The notes under the pieces: model-generated | What the model saw: the letters and a program-made list of their open reading frames with translations, nothing else | Database searches by the model: none | Told to the model about the DNA's origin: nothing | Assembly (NCBI GenBank): GCA_000824785.1 | Contig: CCNB01000006.1 | Span: 1 to 64,000, forward strand | Direction: 5' to 3' | Length of the DNA stretch: 64,000 bases | From: Mesorhizobium plurifarium | Lineage (GTDB): Bacteria; Pseudomonadota; Alphaproteobacteria; Rhizobiales; Rhizobiaceae | Shown here: positions 53,911 through 63,155 of the stretch, piece by piece | Layout of the letters: each line of letters opens with the position of its first letter | Position numbering within the stretch: the first letter of the stretch is position 1 | Translations under genes and position numbers: made by a program

Positions 53911-56900
53911 ATGATCACTTTGAAATACTTCGCCGCCGTCCGCGCCGCTCAGAAGAGCCAGCGTCCGGTCGTCGAGATGCCGCCCTTCGACATCAACCGC
54001 CTGCGTTCCAAGGACGGCATTGCTTCCCGTATTGCCGGCTTTCTTCTGGGCGATCCGCGCTGGCTGCTGTCGCTGCTGCGCCGTTTCTGGCCCAATCTCG
54101 GCTTCGGCAATTTCCTGCTCGTCACCAAGGGCGCGGACGTGCGCGACATATTGGAGCGGGGCGATGAGTTCGAGACGCCCTACGGACCGGAAATGGCCGA
54201 GCTGGCGCGGGGCTCGAATTTCATTCTCGGCATGCAGGACGGCGCCGCGTACCGGCAGATGAAATCGGCGGTGCTGAGCGCGTTCCCGCCAGCGGAAGTC
54301 GAAGCCGCCGTCAGGCCGATCGCCGAGCGCCATTCGCGCGACATCATGACCCGCGCCAGCCCCGGCTTCGACGCCATCGCCGGGTTGATGAAGATCGTGC
54401 CGGTGCGCATCTGCCGCGATTATTTCGGCCTTGAGATCGACGATGAAACCGAATTCGCCGACTGGTCGATCGCGCTCAGCGCGCTGTTCTTCTCCGACCC
54501 GACGGCAAACCCCACCACGCGCCAGCTTGCGGTGGTCGGCGGCGATCGCCTGATCAAGGTCATAGATCGCTCGATCGCCGCGATCAGGGAAAGGGCGGGC
54601 AAGGACGACCGGCCGCTGGCCCGCCTCGTCGCGTTGATGGACCAGGGGCGCCTGTCGCTGCCCGACATCCATTCCATCATGCTCGGCATGGTCGCTGGCT
54701 TCGTGCCGACCAACGTGCTTGCCGGCAGCAATTGCCTGGACGTGATCCTGTCGCGGACCGATGCGCGGCAAGCCGTCGATCAGGCTGTCGCGGCCAGCGA
54801 TACCGGCAAGCTCGACCGGGCGGTCATGGAGGCCATGCGCTTCAAACCGATCTGGATCGGGCCATGGCGCTACACCAGGCGTGACGCGGTCATCGGCAAG
54901 GGCACGCGCCGCGAGCGCCTGGTCAAGGCCGGAACGGTGGTGATGCCGGCGACGCTGTCAGCCATGTTCGATCCGGAGATCGTCCAGCGGCCGAACGAGT
55001 TCGATACGTCGCGCCCGCATCGCGACTACATGGTGTTCGGCTACGGCATCCATCTGTGCATCGGCGCCGAGATCGCCCGCATCCAGATCGGCGAATGCAT
55101 CCGCGCCCTGTTCAGCAAACCGAAGCTGACCCGCGCGCGGGGCAGGGCCGGCAAGATGGTCAATGTCGGTGCCTATCCGGCAAGCCTCAAGGTCGATTTC
55201 GAGCGCTCGCCGCTTTGCCGCACCGCCGATCAGTCGATGGTGACGGTGGTCTGCCCGTTCACCCGACCGATCCCGCTCGATGCGGTGCGCGACAAGGTTG
55301 CGGATCTCGGCAATCCGGCGATCGGCGAGCTTAGCGCCGCGCTCGACAAGGTCGGCACCGTTCATTTCACCAGCCTGGCCGTTGTTCCGACCGGCAAGGA
55401 CGAGAAATCGGGGACCGAGACCGGCGCGCTGATGCTCGAAATCTCGGGCGATGGCAGCACCGACGAGGTCATCGCCGCCGTCGCGCAATCGATCGGCCAC
55501 CGGTTGCGGCCGATCTTCAGGGATGTCTGCGGCCTTCCGGACGGCGGGCCGCTGGAGGACTTCCTGAAGAGGAACCATATCGACATATCGCCCTCCTTCG
55601 GCAGCACCGCCGGGCTGGTTTTCTCAGGCACGCCAGGGCATTCCGTGCGGCGGATCCTGGCCGAGGCCAGGCTCGCCGACAGCGTGCGCGAGATCGTCGA
55701 GAAGCCGCGCGCGGGCAACGGCAATGCGATGGATGTACTTGCCGAGGCGCGCCGGCATGTCCGCTGCCTGGGGCAATTCGGCTGGGCGTTCGAGCCCGCC
55801 GAAAGCCTGCTGGAAAGGCCGCCGGGCCACTGGGCGCGCGCGTTGACGACGACATTGCTCACCCCGGCGATGTTCGCCACGGTGGCGATCGTCGTTCTTG
55901 CCTTTTGGCGCATGACCTATGTGCTGGTGTTCGGCAATCCGCATGGCGTCACCTTCGCCAACATCGCGATCGCCGGCGCCGCGCTTCTGCTTTCGGTGCT
56001 CGGTCTGATCGCCATCCTGCTCCTGTTCGTGGTCCTCTGTTTCCTGGCGCTGCGGCGGCTCGAGGACAAGGACCGGCCGGCGAACACCCCGGTCGATATA
56101 GGCGCGCTCGAAAAGATCCTTGCCAGGGAGGATCACACCGCGCAGAACAACCTGACGGCGATCTCGACGATGAAGCCGGGGATCTTGCGGCGGCTGGCGC
56201 TGCGGCTCTCCTTCTACCTGATCTCGATATCGGCGCAGAAAGTATTCCGTCCGGGCTTCCTCGCCACCATCAACACCATTCATTTCGCCCGCTGGGTTCT
56301 GTTGCCCGGCACCGACAGGCTGGTATTCTTCTCCAACTTCGGCGGCAGCTGGGAAAGCTATCTTGAGGATTTCATCGCGAAGGCCTCGGCCGGTCTGACC
56401 GGCGTGTGGAGCAACACCGAGGGCTATCCGCGCACGCGCTGGCTGTTCCTCGACGGCGCGCGCGACGGCGACCGCTTCAAGCGCTGGGCACGGCGCCAGC
56501 AGGTGCCGACGCTGTTCTGGTACAGCGCCTATCCGCATCTCAACACCGCGCGCATCCGCATCAACTCCAGGATTAGGCGCGGCATCGCTTCGGCCACCGG
56601 TAACGAAGCGCGCGACTGGCTGAGCCTGTTCGGCTCCCTGCCGCGTCCGCAAGCGCGCCCGGCGGATGCGACCAGCCTGGCCGAACCGGCGACCGCGCCG
56701 CTCGAAGAGTTGGAATCCGGGGAGATCCAGTCGATCTTCTTCGGGCCGTTCGGCGCGCTCGGTCATGCGCATATGCTTGCGATCGAGGTGCCGGACGGTT
56801 TGCCGGCAACCAAGCGCAAGGCGTGGCTCGATTTCGTCGTCGACAAGACCAGCTTCGGCGACGGCGTGCCCGCCGGCCGCGCCATGACGGTGGCGTTTGG

Positions 56901-58137
56901 CCCGAACGGCCTATGCCGGCTCGGGCTTCACGGCGGCGTCGACGACGAGCCGTTGGACACGTTCCCCGTCGCCTTCCGCCAAGGCATGGGAACGCCTGAG
57001 CGCAGCCGCATCCTCAACGATACCGGTCCCGACGCTCCCGACAAATGGCAATGGGGCTCGCCTAAGAATCCTGTCGACCTCGTCATCGTCTGCTACGCCG
57101 AAACGCCAGCCACGTTGAAAGCCGAGATCGCGGCCATGAAGCGACAGACGACGGGCGCCGGCATGTCCGTGACCGCCGAACTGCCGCTGCTGGTGAAGCG
57201 CGACGGCAAGCGGGCGGTCGAGCATTTCGGTTTCGTCGACGGCGTCTCGCAGCCGATCGTTCGGGGCACGGCGCGCGCCGCCAAGGGAGCCGCGCCCATG
57301 CATCTGGTCGCGCCCGGCGAGTTCCTGTTCGGCTACCGCGACGAGCATGGCTTCTATCCGGCTTCGCCATCCGTCGAGGCGGCGCTGGATCGCACCGGTA
57401 TCCTGTCGCAGGTGCGGCGCAACCGCCAGATTCCGGGGCAGCCACCGCCGCCGCGCGATTTCGGCCGCAACGGCACCTTCCTCGTCGTGCGCCAGTTCCA
57501 GCAGCATGTCGAATTGTTCGACGATTATTGCCGGCAGGCCGCCGTTCAGGCCGCCGGCGAGACCGGTGATGCGGCCATCACGCCGCGCTGGGTGGCGGCA
57601 AAGATGCTCGGCCGCTGGCAGGACGGCAGCTCGCTGGTGCGCAATCCGAACGGGCGTCCGGGCCGTGGCATCGACAATGATTTCGCGCTCGGCGCCGAAG
57701 ACCCGCAAGGGCACGCCTGTCCGCTCGGCTCTCACATACGCCGTTCCAACCCCCGCGATTCGCTCGGCGAGGACCGCGACACGCAGATCAGGATCGGCAA
57801 GCGCCACCGCATCCTGCGCGTCGGCCGCACCTATGAGAAGAAGGGCAGGGGCGGAAAGACAGAGAAGGGCCTGCTCTTCATGTGCCTCAACGCCGATATC
57901 GAACGCCAATACGAGTTCATCCAGCAGACATGGGTGTCCTCGAACTCGTTCCAGGGCCTTGTGGGCGAAACGGATCCGACGATTGGCGCGCGAGGCGGCG
58001 GCGGCCGGTTCTCGATCCCTTCCTGGGAGAAGGTCACTGTGCTCAAGGATGTGCCGCAGTTCGTCACCACCAAGGGCGGCGGCTATTTCTTCATGCCCAG
58101 CCGCTCGGCGCTGCGCTATCTGATCTCGCGGCTTTGA
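53911..58137 (+). CDS. Cytochrome P450 - duplicated module/membrane hairpin - DyP-type peroxidase fusion
   Basis: The 1408-residue protein joins two haem enzymes. Residues ~1-430 are a cytochrome P450 with the E307xxR310 motif and haem-ligand Cys383 in FGYGIHLCIGAEIARIQ; its I-helix (GMVAGFVPTN) lacks the usual Ala-Gly-x-Asp/Glu-Thr. A ~110-residue module then occurs twice (~481-594 and ~788-893) around two membrane helices (~645-716). Residues ~905-1408 are a DyP-type peroxidase with GFVDG at 1107-1111, proximal His1275 in GSHIRRSNPRD, and GLLFMCLNADIERQYEF. There is no signal peptide. The ATG at 53911, 10 bases after a G-run, was preferred over TTG 53902. Its role is unknown; a coupled peroxide or lipid oxidation is possible. 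Confidence 0.88.
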   Translation: MITLKYFAAVRAAQKSQRPVVEMPPFDINRLRSKDGIASRIAGFLLGDPRWLLSLLRRFWPNLGFGNFLLVTKGADVRDILERGDEFETPYGPEMAELARGSNFILGMQDGAAYRQMKSAVLSAFPPAEVEAAVRPIAERHSRDIMTRASPGFDAIAGLMKIVPVRICRDYFGLEIDDETEFADWSIALSALFFSDPTANPTTRQLAVVGGDRLIKVIDRSIAAIRERAGKDDRPLARLVALMDQGRLSLPDIHSIMLGMVAGFVPTNVLAGSNCLDVILSRTDARQAVDQAVAASDTGKLDRAVMEAMRFKPIWIGPWRYTRRDAVIGKGTRRERLVKAGTVVMPATLSAMFDPEIVQRPNEFDTSRPHRDYMVFGYGIHLCIGAEIARIQIGECIRALFSKPKLTRARGRAGKMVNVGAYPASLKVDFERSPLCRTADQSMVTVVCPFTRPIPLDAVRDKVADLGNPAIGELSAALDKVGTVHFTSLAVVPTGKDEKSGTETGALMLEISGDGSTDEVIAAVAQSIGHRLRPIFRDVCGLPDGGPLEDFLKRNHIDISPSFGSTAGLVFSGTPGHSVRRILAEARLADSVREIVEKPRAGNGNAMDVLAEARRHVRCLGQFGWAFEPAESLLERPPGHWARALTTTLLTPAMFATVAIVVLAFWRMTYVLVFGNPHGVTFANIAIAGAALLLSVLGLIAILLLFVVLCFLALRRLEDKDRPANTPVDIGALEKILAREDHTAQNNLTAISTMKPGILRRLALRLSFYLISISAQKVFRPGFLATINTIHFARWVLLPGTDRLVFFSNFGGSWESYLEDFIAKASAGLTGVWSNTEGYPRTRWLFLDGARDGDRFKRWARRQQVPTLFWYSAYPHLNTARIRINSRIRRGIASATGNEARDWLSLFGSLPRPQARPADATSLAEPATAPLEELESGEIQSIFFGPFGALGHAHMLAIEVPDGLPATKRKAWLDFVVDKTSFGDGVPAGRAMTVAFGPNGLCRLGLHGGVDDEPLDTFPVAFRQGMGTPERSRILNDTGPDAPDKWQWGSPKNPVDLVIVCYAETPATLKAEIAAMKRQTTGAGMSVTAELPLLVKRDGKRAVEHFGFVDGVSQPIVRGTARAAKGAAPMHLVAPGEFLFGYRDEHGFYPASPSVEAALDRTGILSQVRRNRQIPGQPPPPRDFGRNGTFLVVRQFQQHVELFDDYCRQAAVQAAGETGDAAITPRWVAAKMLGRWQDGSSLVRNPNGRPGRGIDNDFALGAEDPQGHACPLGSHIRRSNPRDSLGEDRDTQIRIGKRHRILRVGRTYEKKGRGGKTEKGLLFMCLNADIERQYEFIQQTWVSSNSFQGLVGETDPTIGARGGGGRFSIPSWEKVTVLKDVPQFVTTKGGGYFFMPSRSALRYLISRL

Positions 58138-58261
58138 CCGGGCGCTGAAGCTGTTCGATGCTTCTTGGATGTGGCGAACCGATCGAGCTGGGGCGAAGCA
58201 ACTGGGCCAGCTGCGGCGAAACCGCCAAGCCAGTCACGGCGAAACCGCCGCGCTCGATCGC

Positions 58262-58945
58262 TCAGTCGTCGTCCTGCGATTCGGCGATCTGGTTCAGCGC
58301 GGCGAGGTTGGTGATGCGCAACCCGCCGCGTTTGATGGCGATCATCTGCCGGTTGCGCCAGTCGTTCAGCGTCTTGTTGACGGATTCGCGCGTCGCGCCG
58401 AGGAACTCGCCGAGCTCCGACTGCGAAATCGGAATCCAGCCGGCGCTGTCGGCCATGACGCCGCTCAGGAACACCAGCCGTTTTGCCAGCCTGGCTTCGA
58501 TGCCGAAAAAGGCCTGGTCGCCCAGCTCGCCGCTGACCCAGCGCAGTCTTGCGCACAGCAACTCGATCATCGCGCGTGCAAGAGGCGGGTTTTTCTCAAT
58601 ACGGTCAAAGAGTTGTGTCCGGCTCAGCGAAACCAGCTCGCAGGCGGTGAGGCAGATGGCGGTCGCCGTGCGCGGGCGCCCGTCGAGCGCTCCGATCTCC
58701 CCGACGAGGCTGCGCGACAGCTCGATATTGGCCACCAGCTTCTGCCCGCCCGGCGAATAGATCGAAATCTCGACGGTGCCGCTCATCACGCCGTAGATGC
58801 GGTCGGACGCATCCTCCTGGACGAACAAATGCTGGCCGGCGGCATAGCGCTCCAGCTTGCAGCCCGCGAACAGCAGGTCGAACTGGCGCGGGTCGATGCG
58901 CGCCAGGCGCGGCAGGTTCCTGTCGTCCGCGCCGTTTGTAGCCAT
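58262..58945 (-). CDS. Crp/Fnr-family regulator with cAMP-binding-type pocket
   Basis: The 227-residue regulator has a cyclic-nucleotide-binding domain with SLVGEIGALDGRPRTATA, which matches the phosphate-binding cassette GE...R(S/T)A of true Crp proteins; in the C-helix the Thr/Ser pair reads Val-Ser. There are no Fnr-type Cys residues. The helix-turn-helix ISQSELGEFLGATRESVNKTLNDW keeps the Arg-Glu of the Crp recognition helix, with Lys where E. coli has the second Arg. It converges with the P450-DyP gene and diverges from the double-protease gene, and both have perfect Crp palindromes upstream. Confidence 0.9.
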   Translation of the reverse strand: MATNGADDRNLPRLARIDPRQFDLLFAGCKLERYAAGQHLFVQEDASDRIYGVMSGTVEISIYSPGGQKLVANIELSRSLVGEIGALDGRPRTATAICLTACELVSLSRTQLFDRIEKNPPLARAMIELLCARLRWVSGELGDQAFFGIEARLAKRLVFLSGVMADSAGWIPISQSELGEFLGATRESVNKTLNDWRNRQMIAIKRGGLRITNLAALNQIAESQDDD

Positions 58946-59273
58946 GATACGATTCCGCCTCTCGTTAAGCGGAAATTGTAGGATAAGTGCGTGCTCGATC
59001 AAAGCGTCGTCTCCTTCTATGGTGGCTGACCGAATTCGGCAGGCGACGGACAGAAGGTCCGATGTCACGCCCGACACGCCGAAATCGGACAAGCCGGCAA
59101 ACTGTAAGGAGACCGGGCGCACTGGCGGTTGCGGGCCGATCCTTCGAAACGCCGTCCGCGCGCTTGGGTGGGAGGTGCCCAGCGCGCAGACAGCAAATCT
59201 GAAAATGGCTAAGTGATCGAAATTTCTTCTCGAGAACCCGGTGCAATATCTGGGCGCAATCCTGTTCGACGTA

Positions 59274-59289
59274 TGTGAAGGCGCTCACA
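59274..59289. promoter_or_regulatory. Perfect Crp-type site upstream of the double-protease gene
   Basis: TGTGAAGGCGCTCACA is a full TGTGA-N6-TCACA palindrome in the 532-base divergent gap, 188 bases before the protease ATG and 328 bases before the crp ATG. It may serve one or both promoters. The remaining part of the gap shows no gene. Confidence 0.7.
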
Positions 59290-59477
59290 GATATGCATGT
59301 CCGCCGGAGCGACTGTCGCGCCTGAAATATGTGGGTTCATGTTTCGGTCGGCTTTGCTTTGGAAGACAGGCCGCATGATTGCCTAGTCGGCAAAGAGCTC
59401 AATCGAAGCATGGCGGGAACCTTGGCTTGACCGGAGCGGACGGTCGGCGCCATGGTTGGCTTGGGGAGGGGCATGCC

Positions 59478-62400
59478 ATGGCCGCCGTGAAGGGACTCCT
59501 TGTCAAGGTTCATGGCGACGGCGCGGGGCTCGCGGCGCAAGGCGGGCCGCCCCGGATTGGCGGGATCAAAGCCGAACCGATCCTTGCTCTCCCGCCCAGT
59601 GTCGGTGGCGCAGGTCCGGCTGCGGCCGGGGATCGCGGCGCCACCTGGTTGCGGCTGGCAACGGATGCCGTCGATACGGACAATCCCTGGGACCACGTCC
59701 ACGATCTTGTCGCCCGAACTCCGGCGCTTGCCGCCGCGGGCGCAGAGGTGCTCGCGGTCGAGCCCGATATCGCGCAGCAATGGGATTACAGGAGCGGCGC
59801 CGGCGACCGCGGCATGGCGGCAAGCGCCAGTCCCGTCTGCGCTTTCGACGATCAGGATCCGCAGGGCGGACAGGCGGTGGTCGCGGGGCGCATCGCCTGG
59901 AACGCCGCGCCTGACTTCAGCCAGTTCGCGGCGGCGCGCAACAGGGTGGGCGCCAAGCAGGCCAACATCACGATCGCCCATCTCGATACCGGTTTCGACC
60001 CGAACCACGAGACCCTGCCGGCCGGGCTTCTTACAGCCCAGCAACGCAACTTCGTCGACGACGGAACCGGTCCGAACAACGCGACCGACCACGCTCCAGC
60101 CGGCACGCTCACCAGCAATCGCGGCCATGGCACCGGCACGCTCAGCCTGCTTGCCGGCAACAAGCTCGACGGCACTTCGCCGCATTGGCCGGGCTTCACC
60201 GATTTCGTCGGCGGCGCGCCATTGGCGAAAATCCTGCCGGTTCGCATCGCCGACTGGGTGGTGCGGCTGACCACGGGCACCATGGTGCAAGGCATCGACT
60301 ATGCGCGCCAGCAGGGCGCGCAGGTGCTGTCGATGAGCATGGGCGGCCTCACCTCGCAGGCCCTGGTCGACGCCGTCAACCTTGCCTACGACCACGGCCT
60401 GGTGATGGTCACCGCGGCGGGTAACAATTTCACCTTCACGCCAAGCAGCATCGTCTATCCTGCGCGCTACAACCGGGTGCTTGCGGCCTGCGGCGTGATG
60501 GGCGACGGACGCGCCTATGCCGGCCTTGCTCTCGGCACCATGCAAGGCAATTACGGGCCGCCTTCCAAGATGAACACGGCGCTCGGCGCCTACACGCCGA
60601 ACGTGCCCTGGGCGGAAATCGACTGCCGCAAGGTGGTCGACATGGACGGCAACGGCACCTCGGCCGCCACCCCGCAAGTCGCCGCCGCGGCCGCTCTGTG
60701 GCTCGCCGAGCATTGGGACGTGGTGAAGAACTATCCTCAGCCTTGGATGCGGATCGAGGCTGTACGCAAGGCGTTGTTCGCGAAGGCTTTGAAATCGACG
60801 GCCAAGATGAATGCGGCGGAGACGAAGCAGAAGATCGGGCAGGGCGTGTTGCGGGCTCTCGATGCGCTGGACTTCCCGCCGCCAGCGGCGGAGAGCCTCA
60901 CGAAGCTCACTCCCGCCACCTATACATGGAGCTGGCTTGAGCTCTTGACCGGCGGCAACTCGTTGGCGGCGCCGACCCCCGTGACATCGCGGCAGCGCAT
61001 GATGTTTGCGCTGGAACTGACGCAGATGGCGCAAAGAACAGTGGCAATCGAGCAGACGATCGCCGACCCGGACGGCGATCCGGATCAGGTTTCGGCGGCG
61101 GCACGCAACCGCTTCCTCGAAGCGGCGCTCGACCAGGGCAATCCGTCAAAGCCGCTCAAGGCGTTCCTGGAAGGTCTGCTCGGCCGTCCAGGCGCGAGCG
61201 TAGCCGTTCCTGCACCCGTTACAGGCCCTGAGCCGGCCATCAAGCGCAAGCCGCGGCCGCTGCCGCCGCCGCAACGGCGCCTGCGCATCTACGCCCTCGA
61301 TCCTTCGGTGGCCAAGCGGCTGGATTCCGTTTCGGTCTACCAGGCGACGCTTTCGGTGCCGTGGGACGACGAGCCGGCGACGGACAAGCCGCTGCTGCCC
61401 GGTCCGATCGGCGAATATCTCGAAGTGGTCGATGTCGACCCCGCGTCCGATCGCATTTACGATCCGGTCGATCTCAACGACAAGGTTCTTCTGGCGCAGG
61501 ACGGACTGCCGCCTTCGGAAGGCAATCCGAAATTCCACCAGCAGATGGTCTACGCCGTCGCCATGACCACGATCGGCCATTTCGAGCGCGCGCTTGGCCG
61601 GCGGGCATTGTGGGCGCCGCATTATGCCGAGGCTCCCGGCCGCACCGGCGACATGACGGTGAAGGCCCATTACGTGCCGCGCCTGCGCATCTATCCGCAT
61701 GCGTTGCGCGCCGAGAATGCCTATTACAGCCCGGAAAAGAAGGCGCTGCTGTTCGGCTATTTCCCGGCGACCAGCAATGAGGGCGACGTCACCACGCCCG
61801 GAACGACGGTGTTCTCGTGCCTGTCCAGCGATATCGTCGCGCATGAGATGTCGCATGCGCTGCTCGACGGGCTGCATCGCCGATTCCAGGAAGCGTCCAA
61901 TCCGGACGTGCCGGCCTTCCACGAGGCCTTCGCCGATATCGTCGCGCTGTTCCAGCATTTCACCCTGAAGGAGCTGGTCAGCTTCGAAATCGGCAAGGCG
62001 AGGGGCGAACTGTCGGCCGCCTCGCTGCTTTCGGGCATCGCCAAGCAGTTCGGCGAAGGCAGCGGCAGGGCCGGACCGTTGCGCGAATATGGCGGCGCCG
62101 GCATGGCCGATCTCGACTACGACAAGACCTTCGAGGCGCATGACCGCGGCTCGATCCTGGTTTTCGCCGTCTACCAGGCCTTCCTGGCCATCGCCGACCG
62201 GCGGACCGACGACCTGATCCAGCTTGCCACCGGCGGCTCCGGCATCCTGCCGGCGGGAACCTTGCATCCGAGCTTGGTCGAGCGCCTGACCGACGAGGTC
62301 GCCAAGACCGCCAGGCAGATGCTGACCATGTGCATCCGCGCGCTCGACTATTGCCCTTCCGTCGACATCAGCTTCGGTGAATATCTGCGCGCGCTGATCA

Positions 62401-63155
62401 CCGCCGACCGCGATGCCTATCCGGACGATCCGCTGCACTATCGCCTCGCCTTCCTGGAATCGTTCCGCAAATGGAAGCTGTTGCCGCGCGACGTCCGCAC
62501 CATCTCGGAAGAGACGCTGGCCTGGAGCGCGCCGGAGGACCCGTCGCCTTCCTGGCTGAAGGGCCTGCTGAGCAAGATCGATCTCGGCTGGAACCAGAAA
62601 TTGAAGCGGGCCGAAATCTTCGCGCTCAACGACAAGAACCGCTATGCGCTGTGGAAGGCGATGCACAAGGCCTTCGTCTCCGATCCGGACCTCTACAAGC
62701 AGTTCGGCCTGCTGCCCGATCTGCCGCGCTACAATGAGGACGGCACGGTCATGCATGCGCCGAAGAAAGGCGAGACGACCTTCGACATCTACAGCGTGCG
62801 CCCGACGCGCCGCGTCGAGCCGGACGGCTCGTTCCGCATCGAGGTGGTGGCCGTGATCCAGCAGCGCATTCCGGTTGCGCCGGACGGCACGGCGATGCCG
62901 CAAGGCACGGCCAAGGGCGACAGCTTCTTCTGGTTCCGCGGCGGCGCCACGATCATCATCGACCCGCGCGAAGGGTTCGAAGAGATCCGCTACTCGATCA
63001 TCAAGAACACCGGCAGCGCGGACCGGCAGAAGCGTCAGGCCGGCACGATGGCGGCCAATTACCTATCGCCGCTGCGGGCGCTCTATTTCGGCGGCGAGGT
63101 GTCGGAGCCCTTTGCCTTGCTGCATGCCAGCGACGGAGACGACGATCATGTCTAG
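59478..63155 (+). CDS. Fusion of subtilisin-family (S8) and M4-like gluzincin peptidase domains
   Basis: The 1225-residue protein carries two complete proteolytic sites. The S8 domain (~155-460) has Asp170 (HLDTGFD), His217 (RGHGTGT), oxyanion Asn316 (AAGNN) and Ser395 (GNGTSAATP). A spacer with a Pro/Lys-rich linker (~580-600) leads to a thermolysin-like zinc site, H789-E-M-S-H793, with Glu816 in the EAFAD motif as third ligand. A ~250-residue C-terminal region of unknown fold follows. There is no signal peptide, so it may act inside the cell. GGAGG precedes the ATG at 59478; an upstream ATG at 59379 is less likely. The MBL gene overlaps its end by 8 bases. Confidence 0.87.
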   Translation: MAAVKGLLVKVHGDGAGLAAQGGPPRIGGIKAEPILALPPSVGGAGPAAAGDRGATWLRLATDAVDTDNPWDHVHDLVARTPALAAAGAEVLAVEPDIAQQWDYRSGAGDRGMAASASPVCAFDDQDPQGGQAVVAGRIAWNAAPDFSQFAAARNRVGAKQANITIAHLDTGFDPNHETLPAGLLTAQQRNFVDDGTGPNNATDHAPAGTLTSNRGHGTGTLSLLAGNKLDGTSPHWPGFTDFVGGAPLAKILPVRIADWVVRLTTGTMVQGIDYARQQGAQVLSMSMGGLTSQALVDAVNLAYDHGLVMVTAAGNNFTFTPSSIVYPARYNRVLAACGVMGDGRAYAGLALGTMQGNYGPPSKMNTALGAYTPNVPWAEIDCRKVVDMDGNGTSAATPQVAAAAALWLAEHWDVVKNYPQPWMRIEAVRKALFAKALKSTAKMNAAETKQKIGQGVLRALDALDFPPPAAESLTKLTPATYTWSWLELLTGGNSLAAPTPVTSRQRMMFALELTQMAQRTVAIEQTIADPDGDPDQVSAAARNRFLEAALDQGNPSKPLKAFLEGLLGRPGASVAVPAPVTGPEPAIKRKPRPLPPPQRRLRIYALDPSVAKRLDSVSVYQATLSVPWDDEPATDKPLLPGPIGEYLEVVDVDPASDRIYDPVDLNDKVLLAQDGLPPSEGNPKFHQQMVYAVAMTTIGHFERALGRRALWAPHYAEAPGRTGDMTVKAHYVPRLRIYPHALRAENAYYSPEKKALLFGYFPATSNEGDVTTPGTTVFSCLSSDIVAHEMSHALLDGLHRRFQEASNPDVPAFHEAFADIVALFQHFTLKELVSFEIGKARGELSAASLLSGIAKQFGEGSGRAGPLREYGGAGMADLDYDKTFEAHDRGSILVFAVYQAFLAIADRRTDDLIQLATGGSGILPAGTLHPSLVERLTDEVAKTARQMLTMCIRALDYCPSVDISFGEYLRALITADRDAYPDDPLHYRLAFLESFRKWKLLPRDVRTISEETLAWSAPEDPSPSWLKGLLSKIDLGWNQKLKRAEIFALNDKNRYALWKAMHKAFVSDPDLYKQFGLLPDLPRYNEDGTVMHAPKKGETTFDIYSVRPTRRVEPDGSFRIEVVAVIQQRIPVAPDGTAMPQGTAKGDSFFWFRGGATIIIDPREGFEEIRYSIIKNTGSADRQKRQAGTMAANYLSPLRALYFGGEVSEPFALLHASDGDDDHV

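Noticed and set aside
59337-62903. Two long minus-strand frames (565 and 585 codons)
   Set aside because: They are antisense to the S8-M4 protease and rich in Arg/His/Gly as expected of GC-skewed shadows.
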